DNA of 64,000 nt, taken from the NCBI GenBank assembly GCA_016169945.1, contig JADLSH010000076.1, positions 1,431,001-1,495,000 of the forward strand, in the 5' to 3' direction. The translations under genes were made by a program, and so were the position numbers. Shown one piece after another: positions 11,575 to 23,400 of this stretch. The stretch is from Trachythela sp. YZ-2020 (taxonomy: Eukaryota > Cnidaria > Anthozoa > Malacalcyonacea > Clavulariidae). Numbering within the stretch: position 1 is the stretch's first letter; each line of letters begins with the position of its first letter. The notes under the pieces were generated by a model. It worked only from the letters and a program-made list of their open reading frames with translations, searched no databases and was not told the DNA's origin.

Positions 11575-11960
11575 AAATTAGCAAATGGTTATGATCTGTG
11601 TTGTATGGTGGAAGAGGTAATTCCAGGAAGAGAAGTAGGTGGTGGCAAATTTAGCTGGTTTTCATCGACAGCTTTCTTCAGGTTGGAGTCATTGTATACA
11701 CCAGCATCTCCTGCTCGTCCTGCTGCACCAACATTTACGTAAGATTTGGCGTCAGTCAAAGCCAACAACAGAACGCTAAAGAAGTGTTTGTAGTTAAAAA
11801 ATTCCGATCCAATTCCACTAGGCTGCTGTATCGCAATATGCTTTCCGTCAATGGCCCCAATACAGCAGGGATAATTTCATTTTTTCTTAAATTTTTCAGC
11901 TATATTCAACCACTCCAATATGGTTGAAGGTGTCTGAAATAAAACATTTCTAAATATTAA
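11575..11960 (-). pseudogene. Harbinger/PIF DDE nuclease fragment
   Basis: The minus strand reads IAEKFKKK-stop-NYPCCIGAIDGKHIAIQ, then SGIGSEFFNYKHFFSV, LLALTDAK, YVNVGAAGRAGDAGVYNDS. GAIDGKHI and NYKxFFS are hallmarks of the DDE_4 domain of Harbinger/PIF nucleases and contain the first catalytic Asp. The second Asp, expected in a VDVG-like motif, is Asn (YVNVG). An in-frame TGA replaces a codon that is usually Trp. The reading degenerates after LNLPPP, before the region that should hold the third acidic residue. It is a dead fragment, convergent with the MADF gene. Confidence 0.8.
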
Positions 11961-12454
11961 ATTCCAATATTTTATTTATTTTAAGGAGACATGTGATGCA
12001 CAAACTAGTGGGATAGACAAATAACTCGTCGAAGTAGACGACAGTAACGGTCAGAAGGACTGGTGTAAAGCCTTCAATGAAAGGGAGTCTATACTTGTTT
12101 CATCACATGATGAACAGCAATAACACATACTGGAATGATTCATATGTTATGAAGACGTGTAGCATGTGGTAACTCATGTCAAATATCATTGTTATTAACA
12201 TGCAGAAAGTTGTAAGCGTTGTGTAGTTTAAAGTGATAGTCACCTTCATATATTGTTGTTTAAGTGTGATGTAAAGTGCCTGACAAGTCTTTTCGACAAC
12301 TTCCGATTTTAAATGAGTCTCGTATTAAATGAGTCTCGTGTTAAGAATCCAAACGTTTCCGTGTATCCATAGAAACTGTTGCGATGCAACCATTTAGGGA
12401 TGAAAACCCTCTCCTTTGCCAAGTTCCATCACACGACACTGCACAATCCACAAC
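11961..12454. other. Noncoding spacer
   Basis: No domain recognised. 'aaatgagtctcgt' occurs twice in a row near 12310-12345. Confidence 0.4.
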
Positions 12455-12862
12455 TTAATTTGATGGTATTTGCTTCAGATCATGAATTTTTTTGGCAGCA
12501 TCTTTTCTTGTTCCTCCACGCACAGTTTTAGCACTTTGGAGCAAAGCTTTGTTGTGCAAAGAATATGGAGTAGGTTGTGGTGGTGGCATGTTCATAAGTC
12601 CACTGAATCGTTTAGCTCCTGCATGTCCACAACCAATGGATCTCATGGCATAAACCATCCTTCTGTTTACTTCATAGAAGTTTTTGGTAAGTTTTGAGGT
12701 ATAAAATTCCTTTTTCCAATCACAGGAATAACACTTCAAGTAAAGATAGCTTGCACATCCGATCTGCTTGTCATTATCCTCAGGAAATTCGAGGCTAAAT
12801 TCCTGACAATTTGAACACGGCAAAAGCTCAATTAGAGTTTGACTAAATGAACCCAGAAACAC
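12455..12862 (-). pseudogene. Mutator-like transposase, N-terminal fragment
   Basis: A 135-residue frame has two CxxC pairs (PCSNCQEF and KCYSCDWKKEFYTS), then YEVNRRMVYAMRSIGCGHAG and FSGLMNMPPPQPTPYS. This order (zinc ribbon, 'EVNRR-x-VYAMRSIG-x-GH', 'F-x-x-hMNhPPP') is typical of the N-terminal third of a widespread animal Mutator-like transposase family. The catalytic core that should follow is absent: after KIHDLKQIPSN there is a stop and unrelated sequence. Upstream, a frameshift near 12865 joins a short acidic/Ser-rich stretch. It is a truncated relic. Confidence 0.65.
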
Positions 12863-14985
12863 TCTCCTTTATCGTCTCTGTATCTGCGGTCGAAATCCTT
12901 GTAGAAATTGTTCGAGCAGAAGATGAAGTACTCACTTTGGTCATCTCACTTCGATCAGGAGTTTTGGGTTTTTTAGTGGCAGTTTGAAACTGGTTGCCAG
13001 AAAATTTACTGTTTATTTACCGTAAAAAACTGTGCTAAGGCATACAGTACTTCAAAGCGTTGTGAAAACCTTTAATGAAAAACGTATATAATGACACTGA
13101 AATAAACAGTTCAAATTAAGCCCTTTCAATTTCATTCTGGCCTTTTTTCTAGGTTGGGTATCCGGGACAAGTTGGCCCCCCTCTTGGTGGCCCTGATAAC
13201 TATTGTAAGTTACCTAAAATGTAGTAAATGCTGCCTTTTTAGCATAATATCAAGCGTTTCATGAATCATAAACTTTAGATTTTCTTCGTACACACGCCAA
13301 CCAACCTATCCAGGGGACCCCCTACACAACTTCCGCAACGTTTACATTCCAACTTGTTTATCAATTAAATAATACTGTATAAATTTCCTCATTGCTTATA
13401 TAGTCCGTATTTCCTGTTACTCCCCAGTTTCATAAATGTTCCAGATTACTTATATTTCATAACCAGTTTTGCAAGGAAAATTCATTGGCACTATATATAG
13501 TACATGGTTGCTTCAACTGTCAACATCATTTAAATAATCGTAACATCACCGAAATTTTGCAATAATATGACTAATATTTATTATTTGTGTGATCGAACTC
13601 CTGACACGCCATGGTAACACACAATTATATTTCTTCTATTTTTTGTACAAAATGGTAAAATACTGATACCGATTTGTACTTTTAACTATAAAATTATCAA
13701 TTGCCCAAATATATAAAGTAGGTATGTTATTATGTACTCTTTTAGCTTTAATTTACTGTAAAGTTCAACCTTAGATGTCTCACAAAACGTTTCGAAATTT
13801 TCATAAAACTTCAACTGTTTTTGATCAGTATTTTTATACTTCGCACTTGTTTTTTAAATAATGTTTTTGAGATTTAATATGTTGTCTCTTAGACTACGAC
13901 GTATTTGAATTTATACCAAAATACTTTTTAAGATTAATCAATGTTGTATTGACCTCACAGGATGACGCATTTTCAAATCCACAAATTATGCTGCATGATA
14001 ATAGAGCAAAAGCAAGTATGTAAAATAGACACTGGCCTGTTTAAAACACTTTAAACTCGAAAATCTTGTCCTTTTCAGTCTTTTGACTGTTTTTCCCTGC
14101 TGTTGACTTTAACAAATGTCTCCTTTTGGAGACTTTATTTGTTTGTATTTATGTCCTGCCGCCTGCCGAGTACAAAACTTTTTTTGAAAAAGGTTGCAAA
14201 ATGACCGTTAAGTTTCTGATGTAACATTAAAAAACAAATTCTTTGTTTTAGCCAATCATGAGGTTGCTAGTTACCAGTTTTCTCTCGGCCTAAAATCGCG
14301 CATGTGCATAATGTAGAAAACCACCGAAAAAAAGTCCAACGTCCATGGACATGGTAGACGACTTTGCATTCCACTATATTTTCACATACCTGGGTGTAAA
14401 TATCCCAGTGGAATTAGTACGCGCGCACTGCGCTTCAGGCCGGCTCGGGGACAAGGACATGTCACTCACAAATGACCACCATATTTCATTTGAAACTCCA
14501 TGACAATGGTGCGCATCCCACATGAATATCAAACTAACACGTCATAATTGAATATTAAAAGTCTAGTATTATTTCACATACTATGTATGGAGGTTGGATT
14601 TAACAATATTACTGTTACATTTTTTCCGCTTTAAATATCTTTTGTATTTAAGGAAAAAGTATTAATAGTTTATTAGGGCTTTGGTTAAGGCGGAGTAATA
14701 CGAGCAACAAAATTACTGCTACTTGCTACAAAAAATTATTTCAATACATGTTAAGGTGGCTTGATATAGTAATCAGGAAATCCTATATGCAAGAATCGCG
14801 AAAATAGAGCTTTATGCTATAATTATGAATAAACACACATGACAATTTGTGTGCCTGGGAATATAGAGAAAGAACTTCCAAACTGACCTGAAGTGAGTAG
14901 TTGCTCACGCCATCTTGCATCATTCACATGTTCTATAGCATTTTCATGTCAATGGTGAAGTCATTAAAAAATTCCATTTTTTTTG
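12863..14985. other. 2.1 kb without recognisable genes
   Basis: AT-rich, with no open frame of note on either strand. There is a short C/G-rich phrase at about 13150-13190 and paired A/T tracts. I see no transposase motif or terminal repeat. Confidence 0.5.
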
Positions 14986-14990
14986 TCCAG

Positions 14991-15500
14991 TGACCTATGT
15001 TCGGGCGTTTTGATAAAACGTATAAAATGCGTGTAACGACTAAGTTAGTCCGTGCCCGTGGTTAGTCTACGGCTTGATCTCAGAAGTATGCTTCAGCTTA
15101 CTTTCCATGAAGTTGTTCATTTTCCGCCGCGTCGGCGTTTTGATGAACGTATAGTATAAATGCCGTGTTGCGACTAAATTAGTCTAAGGCTAAATCTCAG
15201 TTTGGTTTCAATGAAGTTGTTCATTTTTCGCCGCATCGGCGTTTGACTGATGAACATATAGTATAAATGCTGTGTTGCGACTAAATTAGTCTACGGCTCA
15301 ATCTCAGCTGCTTCAGTTTGATTTAAATGAAGTTGTTCATTTTCCGTCGCATCGGTGTTTGACTGATGAACGTATAGTATAAATGCAATGTTGCGACTAA
15401 CTTAGTCTACGGCTTAATCTCAGCTGCTTCAGTTTGATTTCAATGAAGTTGTTCATTTTCCGCTGCATCGGCGTTTTGATGAACGTATAGACTATAGTAT
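14991..15500 (+). repeat. ~105-115 bp tandem repeat with TATA-like boxes
   Basis: Four to five units share 'gaagttgttcattttccg', 'gtcggcgttttgatgaacg', 'tatagtataaatgc', 'ttgcgactaaattagtct' and 'aatctcag'. Units begin near 14995, 15106, 15205, 15325 and 15445. Each carries an A/T box (cgtatagtataaatgc or cgtataaaatgcg). The array ends about 160 bp before the MACPF gene region. It could be a promoter array, or a tandem repeat that merely contains TATA-like words. Confidence 0.8.
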
Positions 15501-15519
15501 AAATATTTCCGCACAATGT

Positions 15520-16237
15520 TGACCGTTCGGTCGCTGCATCCATTGGCACTGTCATCATACGCCGGTTCGGCAAGATCCCATGTTCAGGTCTGAAACTGAG
15601 TCAGTTTATCGACCTTTATACGGCCGGTTCGGCGAGATCTTTTTATAAACTTTGTCGTTTAATATGGCAGTCTTGCTCGTCGTGTTTACCAGGCAATCTC
15701 AATAGATTTCAGCCTACAGGCAACAAAGGCGGTTTGTGATTGGACTTTGGAGTAATATGCCAATCTTTTCCCCATCAGAGATGTTGTGCGAAGTCCATAT
15801 TCTTGTTGACGGTTGTAGCATGGTCAGCCATCGAGCACAAGGCTGCATTTCTTTCACCGTTTTGTCGACTAAAGAGTACCAATGTACCCTGAAAATCCTA
15901 CATAGTGAAAATCTACCCAAATACTATGTTAGGAACAATCAACTCGTCTACTTTGAAGTAGGAAACGTAAAATATACTTACATATTTTCTTCCCGCTTAA
16001 AAATAATATTCGAACACTCTGCATCCTTGCTTGCAAATTGAATACTCTATCTGCACGCGCATATCTTTTGAAATATTTTACGTTCAAATTCAAATTGTTC
16101 AATGAGAAAGATAAAAAATCTGGGACGATCTTTAACATATCATTTATAGAGCTTCTGCTAGGCTATGGGGATTGCAGCCTATTTGATTGAAAGTATCTTG
16201 TTATCCGTAACTGCACATTAAATTTTGATATTTTTAG
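15520..16237 (+). other. Upstream region / possible first exon of MACPF gene
   Basis: Contains 'gccggttcggc' twice (15560s and 15620s), a 'tttttataaac' TATA-like box at about 15640, and an ATG at about 15664 followed by a short hydrophobic run (MAVLLVVFT) that stops soon after. A longer frame at 15736-16041 is open but has no recognised domain. The first exon and signal peptide of the MACPF gene should lie here, but I cannot assign them with confidence. Confidence 0.35.
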
Positions 16238-17640
16238 GCACTAGTGACATCCGTCAATGTCGGAAAGAGGAATCTGCGATTACAGATTTACGAAGAACAT
16301 TCCCGGACGTTGACTATGCCATGTTAGGCTATATCATAAAAGGCTTCCCAGAATCCAACAGTCATGATCCTGGTTTTACTCACCGCATCTTTGTAGTTGA
16401 CTACGGGAAAGACTCCCTCACTGCAGATTGTCGCTACAGTGTGCCAAAAGGATTTTTGATCATTCCGGATGTATCCTGCGTTACTTCATTTAAATCATCC
16501 ATCATATCATCATACACAAAAAAAACTGAAAAATCGCTTGCAGTATCAGTTCGAACAGCGGGGTAATTTCAGTTTTTCTGCAAGTTCCTCTTATAAGACA
16601 ACATCTAGTCAAGTCTCAACCGGAGAGAAAGTCTTCATAACATCATCAGCAAAGTGTAGCTACTACTTCAGTGAGATTGATGCAACGCAACGACCTTCTC
16701 TGAATCCAGGATTTTTGCACTGGGCAAGGGATCTACAGAAGAATGTTAGTGATGAACGCTTAGTCAAATTTGTCAAATATTATGGTACGCATTTCCCCAC
16801 AAGTATTGTATTTGGCGCACATTGTATACCAAAGCATAGAATGACAACTGAGACTTTCAAAACAGCTTCTTCTAGAGAGATCAGCGTTTCGGTTCAGGCA
16901 AGTTACTCCGGTCTGTTCAGTTTTAGCGGCGGTTTTAGCATGGACAAAAGGGAGTGCGAAGCTGCTTCACAGTTCGCCCAAGACGTAGAGACAACGACAG
17001 TGAGTGTAGGTTCTTCACCGCCTCCTACTGGAGATGCTATGTTGTGGGCATCTTCAGTGAAAGATAACCCAGTACCAATATCCTATAAGCTTAAACCAAT
17101 CTCCGAGTTGTTCTCACCTCTGTACATGAAGGATAGTGGAATCAATTACAATTACCTGAGAAGAAAACTAGCGGGAATTGAAAAAAATACTGCAAGCAAT
17201 TGTTGAACGAGGGCTCAATGAATACCTGTGATGATACTATTCGTATTGGATTACGGATAACTAATCATTGGATTACGGATAACTACTCTACGGTAGTAAC
17301 CCACACACGCTAAAAGTGCCAGAGTCATCTTGTATATCTCAATGTTTCGATGACCAGTTTTGTCAAGCTGTCACATATGTTCCTAGAGATTCCACTTGCT
17401 CTTTTCATAATGGTCAAACCAAACTTATTCCTGTTGAAGAATCCAAAACAACCCTCGCGTGATTATCCTTCCTTCCCGAATTAAACACCTTAAAAAAGAA
17501 CTTGTAGTTCGTGGTCTTGAAATTGGCGATAGAGCGAGAGATTACAGCACAAAAGTGAACAGTGAAGCTGCTTGTAGAAATATTTGTGTCAAAGCTTCAG
17601 TGTGTGATATTTTTACCTTCGTAAAAAGTGTTTTGTAAAC
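16238..17640 (+). pseudogene. MACPF-domain gene with PAN/apple-like C-terminus, broken
   Basis: An exon begins after the acceptor tttttag at 16238. The first frame (to 16566) has DIRQCRKEE, ADCRYSVPKG and a Cys-containing segment typical of the N-terminal part of membrane-attack-complex/perforin domains. A frame change in a short G run near 16556-16562 leads to the second frame (to 17206), with FSFSASSSYK, KYYGTHFP...FGAH (the MACPF signature, with G-A where G-G is usual) and VKDNPVPISYKL near the end of the fold. Another frame change occurs in an A run near 17180. Then two cysteine-patterned segments follow in separate frames, 17313-17460 and 17480-17637, resembling PAN/apple domains. MACPF proteins form pores and act in immunity, development or venom; nothing here says which. 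With three frame changes this is a pseudogene or error-prone sequence. Confidence 0.7.
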
Positions 17641-19920
17641 TGTACGCATCGAAAGCAGTGAAAATCTTGAGAGAATCTTCAGTTAAAGATATGGTGACGC
17701 ACTTTATCGATAGGGGGCAAAATTCAACCATAAATACTCGAGGATGAGTTGTGAGTCATTCAGTGAGGCACGCATCGTTTGCAAATCTAAGGATAGTGAC
17801 AGTGCATTGGATTCACTAAAGGTGGGAAACTCTTCAAAGTAGGCGGGAACATCATACTTGTAAACTAGTTGAGAAATGTATGGATGGTAATTGTCCACAA
17901 TTTTTTAATAATTATTTCAGTGTTACTAAAAATGTATCTCTGCGTGTCACTAGAAGCAGTGATCTGCTTTATTTGCCTAAGGTCAGAACAGAGACAGCGA
18001 AGCGAAGTTTTTACTACAATGGTTGTAAAATTTATAACAAATTCAAACAATGATTTTTAGAACTTCTAGTAAGTATACCTTAATTTAACTATGACTATTA
18101 TAATGTATTAATTGTTCTATAAATGTTTACTTACCTGTCGAGTGGCAATTTCTTGTCTTATATGTAGTTTTTTATAAGCTTCCTGATGACAATCAGAAAT
18201 CGGTAAGCTTGAAGTAAGATCGGTAAGATCGAATCTTTGTAAGTTTAGTCTTAATATCTCAAAAGATAAAGGTATTAGGGTTGGTTGTATAGTATACACT
18301 ATACCATACATGAACCCAACACAAAAACCCTAGGGAGCCACCTTAAGAGACTAAAAAGAATTACATAAAAATACAAATCATGCAGATAAAACTATTATAT
18401 TAAATAATATGTATATAAATAACTATTCTTTCTATATTCAACGCCAACCAGCCAGAGGCTAGATCAAATGTAAGATCAAAGGCTGATGTAAGATCTTTTC
18501 CAAAATGGAAAATTCTGGAGATAAAATATAGTCCTGTTTGCCTGTTAGGTTTTCGATTTTTCGGTTAATTCTAAAGAATTATTTCTATATAATACCCGTG
18601 TTAATTAATTTCCATAAATCTTATTGTATGATGTCTGATCACTTATATAGTCAGGGCGCCAGAGGTAATTTTACTTACCTGTCGAGTGGCAATTTCATTT
18701 TAGCTTGATATTGTACCTTGAGACCTAATGAATGTATTTCTGCATGTTGGACGTGTTCAAATTTCTTTTACAGTTAATAAGAAAGAATAATTTCTATGAC
18801 CTTTATTATTCCACTGACTGTAGGTTTTTTATTTGATACATCCCGTACCACCGTACCATGAATACAATACCTTGCTCTTGGAATTATGAGTTTGCTTTTT
18901 TTTGTCATCAGGCTCACTTCCGAGTTTCTGACTGGTAAAAAAGAAAGAAAACCAAGATTAATCTTCCAGAGGTAAAATGAAAGAATAATTTGCTTCTCAA
19001 TTTGCGTAACTTCGTTCTTGAAATAGTTCAGTTTACGACATCTTATACATTTTTAATATAAAATACAAATTTTTATTCAACAAGGAAGCGAGTGCATGGG
19101 TTATACTGCGAAAGTGATCTTTGAACGCTGCATGAGATATTCAAATATTCAAATTGTAACATAACCTTAGGATAGCCATTAACTTAAATTTATACTTTGA
19201 TATAAATTGGCTTTGTAAAATTTAGCAATATTTCATGCTATTTTTATTCTGGCCTGAATGTTTTCTGTGAAGACATATTATATTGGCTTTTACGGTCAAT
19301 GTGCGCAACTTGTTATATCTGTCCCTAATACCTTGCATGTATAAAATAGTCAGTATACCGCTACCGCTAGGGAATAGCACGACTGCTTTTCCGAAAATAC
19401 TGATTCCTAAAACGTTAGGTCGCGTGTTGAATACTTGAGTAAGCTTTCATGATTATGTTGATGTTGCATTCCGAATTGTTGTGAACTTGTATCTAAGTAC
19501 TATTTTTATTGTGGCCTTTATTGTTCCCAGTTAATCCAGTACTCGCTATGTATTGTCGCTATTTTATGGTGGATGTTTCCAGGACGTCCTAGATTGTGCA
19601 TTTTATTAGCGAAATAATGGGAATGGGCACAAGGTCTTAGGTCAAAAAAATAAAGTATATGATTCTAAAGTATATGATAAAAATATATGATTTTATGGGA
19701 AAATAATGCTTAATTCGTCTGTTACTTTTCGTTTGTTTATGCGCTATTTGTCTCGATTTTTATAAGAAATTAGCCTCGCACGCAGGGACTGTTGACGAAA
19801 ACTGGCACTAGTGCCTCCTACGCAGGTCTACGACATCAGTTACCGCCAAATTCGAACTCTTTGTACAATTTGGCGCATTTTGATACTAAATTTTTGTATA
19901 TTCATGGCGATTTAAGTCTG
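17641..19920. other. 2.3 kb without recognisable genes
   Basis: Only short unsupported frames. A 24 bp segment (acttacctgtcgagtggcaa + tttc) is duplicated at about 18130 and 18672; see findings. 'agtatatgattctaaagtatatgat' is a local duplication at about 19655. Confidence 0.45.
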
Positions 19921-19925
19921 TCAAA

Positions 19926-20051
19926 ATGAGCGCAAACTTGTGGGTTTCGCTTGTGTTTACGAGCGCATTAATAATTCATTTTGTCTCGGCTGCAGCAGAT
20001 GATAGCGAAGCGAAATCTCTGCCTCAATCCCTGCCATTCTGTAGTGTTTAA
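19926..20051 (+). CDS. Small ORF with signal peptide (41 aa) or first exon
   Basis: ATG at 19926. The first residues are MSANLWVSLVFTSALIIHF, a short n-region, a hydrophobic core, then VSAAADDSEAK, which reads as a classical signal peptide with an AxA-like cleavage site around residues 22-25. About 17 mature residues with one Cys precede TAA at 20049-20051. It may be a tiny secreted peptide, the first exon of a secreted protein with an internal donor I cannot place, or chance. No family recognised and no clear promoter. Confidence 0.35.
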   Translation: MSANLWVSLVFTSALIIHFVSAAADDSEAKSLPQSLPFCSV

Positions 20052-20390
20052 TGTTGAAATGCTAAAAATTTTGCTGTTTACTGTCATAGAAGACTTAGCA
20101 GTTAAGTGGTGTTGTTATTTGTAAAAGGCCTCACATATTCCAAAAAATACCATCTAAAGGCCTTAAGGATACTAAATTTCAGACAAAAGAAATAAGAAAC
20201 TATAACTAGTGATCCAAGGATAGTGCAAAGTTTTAAAAGACAAACGCTGTTACATGGTTTATAGTGCGTACGTAATTGTTGTGCATCCATGTTGTTGTGT
20301 TGTGTTGATATTTGCATATTACGTATTTACGTGCGCAATTTTATTTGGCAATTATTTATACCTTTACTATTTTTATTTGGCATTGAAAAT

Positions 20391-20462
20391 TGATGAAATG
20401 TGACAAGCTTTTGAAAAGCTAGCATGCCAGTTTTTCAATGAAAAGCTTGTCACATTTCATCA
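20391..20462. repeat. Perfect 22 bp inverted repeat (hairpin)
   Basis: The arm 20391-20412 (TGATGAAATGTGACAAGCTT + TT) is matched exactly by its reverse complement at 20441-20462, with a 28 nt spacer. It could be a short foldback element or an RNA hairpin. No coding context. Confidence 0.9.
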
Positions 20463-23400
20463 TTTGTAATTCTAAATTCGCGATGAGTGATTTATGTTTT
20501 TGCCAATATATTATATAGTAAGAAGATAAAATTGTCTTTTGTTTACGGTTGCAATATTTGATTACTTTTATTTTTATTTAATAGTTCAAACGATATGTTA
20601 TAATAAAACAAATATGTCAACTCAACCTCGATTATTTCAAATTTTATTTATTTATTATTATTTCATTGTGTATATAAAATTTCGAGAGTACGGTTGTTCG
20701 CATTTGTAAACAACTGGATCGTCAACAGATGTGAAGAATTTTAAAATGCAAATTGCCCAATACCTTTATACCAGAGGTTCAGAACGAAGAATTATAAAAG
20801 AAATATAATTTGTTTGTTCTATTAATATTGCATAACAAATGTCATATTTCAAAATTATGCAGTTCATACTACACTCTGGCGACTCTACAAATTACACTCT
20901 ACGAGTCTACGGACAGAGTATAGCAAATTCTACTATCTATAAAATTCGCTAGAAACAGTACAGTACATGTGTATAAATTGTATGCAAGTCGACTTACTTT
21001 AGATCGCTTGTAAAACCAATGCTGTATACTATAACTAACATATTCAATATTTACGGTATTAAAGGCCAAAGGGATCTCAACATCTCATCGGGTCTTGACT
21101 CTTGAATCTTGTATATGTGACATTTTTGAGGCGAAAATTACGCTTCGGAATTTATAAAAATATTGAAATAATGAATATTCGACCCATTCAGTATTGTCTA
21201 TTGAATATATAAATGACAAAACGCACTACTAATCCAAAAGGCCAAAATGAAACGTTTATTTATAAATTTGATCGTATTTCCATCACACTCCCAGCTGCCA
21301 CCATTGTGCGGTAAATATTTCGTATTTTCGTTCCGTCATATTATTAGATCGCACGTGTTCATAGCTACCGGGGGAGTTGCACCCAATATTATATATAAAA
21401 CGATTGTTATGATGCAGATACTGTATTAATAGAGAATCTTCGCAAACACCCCTCGGAAAGTTTACACTATGATGTATCTATCTATGTATCGCTCGTGTGA
21501 ATTTTCGCCCCTCGTCACAATATTGCAAAGTTAAAAACTTTGCACTAAAAAGCACTGTCAGAGTGAGTTTACAGACGTTTACATGTTACATCATTTGTGT
21601 GCTTGACCTAGTAGACCTTAGGGGCTGTTTACATGATCCCGCAGTACCACCTTCGCCCGCTTAGCAGTACCACCTTGAGCCTGCACTTTCCTTTTATTGA
21701 GTGGTGAACATGTTACTGTACCATTATATTCTGACGGAAATTACATGGTTCTTTTACGTTTTTGGGAAGTTGGCAAAATTTTATTGTTATGTCAGATTTT
21801 TAACTGTTACTGTTAATTTGCTAAAAAATGTAATACCCCCCATCTAGACCCTCGACTATGGCATCAAAATGCAACTGAGTAGAGGGTCAAGTTTCTTGAG
21901 ATTTACGTGATACCACACTGGATTTATAAGCCAAACGGTCTGGCGCTCGAAGTGTGCGCTTTGGACTATAGTATAGTGCGCTTTGGTCTTTCTGCCATAT
22001 TGCTTTAAATGGTGCGTCACTAATTGCACAATAAGCAACTGGGCACTAGTGTGAGCAAATGTTCATTTATATAGACGGAACGTTTGATAGTTTAAAGAAA
22101 CGTAAACAGCCAATCAGCGCTATTTTCTTTTTAACAGGCAGCATTGATGTGAACGTGAAGGAAATACTAACGAGGAAAGAGTCACAGGTTTGTGCGTTGT
22201 AAACAAGTCAAATTTAAGTTGGCCGATGGGTAGTCAAAGGCAAAAGTTAAACTGTTAATTAAAGTCCTCTTGACTTTCTTTCTTGAATGTTTTTAGGCTG
22301 ACCTCGCTTCTGTCCTATTGATGAGTTCTATATTTTAAAGCGAGTTCTATTTTTTTATCAAATATGTTTATGGAACCATGTCGCTTTAACAGCAGATATA
22401 GAGAATGATTTCCCCTTTTCATCCATTGAATCACAGGGCCAATATCAGCGTCATCTTCCCGCTTTTCTGCAGTCTCCTTGACTTGGCCCGATGTTTGGAA
22501 AGTCTTCGACTGTAGGTTCTAAGTTAGAGACACTAGTAGCATAGACTTTTTTCAGACTCAAGTCCCTGGTTGACCATTTCAGCTGTGAATTATTTTGACT
22601 TGGCTCAATCACATGGACGACAATGTTGTTGAAGACAAGGTCTTCTTGACAAGGAATCAGTGTTTTGGTGTTTCTTTCCATGTCTATGCTGCACTCAGTG
22701 CTATTAAGTCATGGCTCCAAAAAAGCAAAATTACCCCCCTGCAGCGCACCTTCATTTCTCTGCTTGATTGCATGGGTTTTGTGTGGATTGTACGTGTCTT
22801 TTGCATGGTCCTTACAAGATTTCTGCTTTAATTATGCTGGCATTCCATAAAATACATTTAAAAGCAAAATTAAATTTTGAAATAATAGTTAGGAGTCCAC
22901 AGCATGATTCTGGAAAGGATCACTGTTGTGTACAATATTTTATACAATTTATAGTGTGAAAATCTATGGATAATATTAGGAGAGGTGTTAAAAAAATGTT
23001 TATATTGCTATGTGTAGGGATGATTATCTACTGCAATATAATCAAATGTAAGATATAGATTCTTAATTTATATTTTACTGCTGTCTTAAACCATTTAATA
23101 TAGGCACACAAACTAATCGTAATCATAAACTGATCTTGTTCCCACTCTGCGGTGAAATATTGTATATATATATATACTGTAAAATATGTAAAATAGCTGA
23201 TAAGATATGACTGACAATTTGTTCCTTCATATAGAAGAACACTAGTCACCAGATTTTTCAACAGAAAATCGATTCTTATATCAGTGAAATCTTCATATTC
23301 TAAACTTCATATTTATAACAAAAATACATTCCATCATTGTACCTGTTCTTTGGCGTAAAACTGGAGTGATTTTTAATAATTATTTTTCCATTTTTGCATC

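Noticed and set aside
15714..15920. Minus-strand frame opposite the region upstream of the MACPF gene
   Set aside because: No recognised domain, and it overlaps the presumed 5' region of the plus-strand gene. Neither strand could be supported as coding.
18130..18150. U1 snRNA-like 'acttacctg' word
   Set aside because: Only the donor-complementary 5' word matches; the following bases are unlike U1 and no snRNA fold is apparent.
21615..22112. Possible MITE: ggctgtttac near 21623 and its inverse near 22102
   Set aside because: Only about 10 bp match, with no target duplication; it could be chance.
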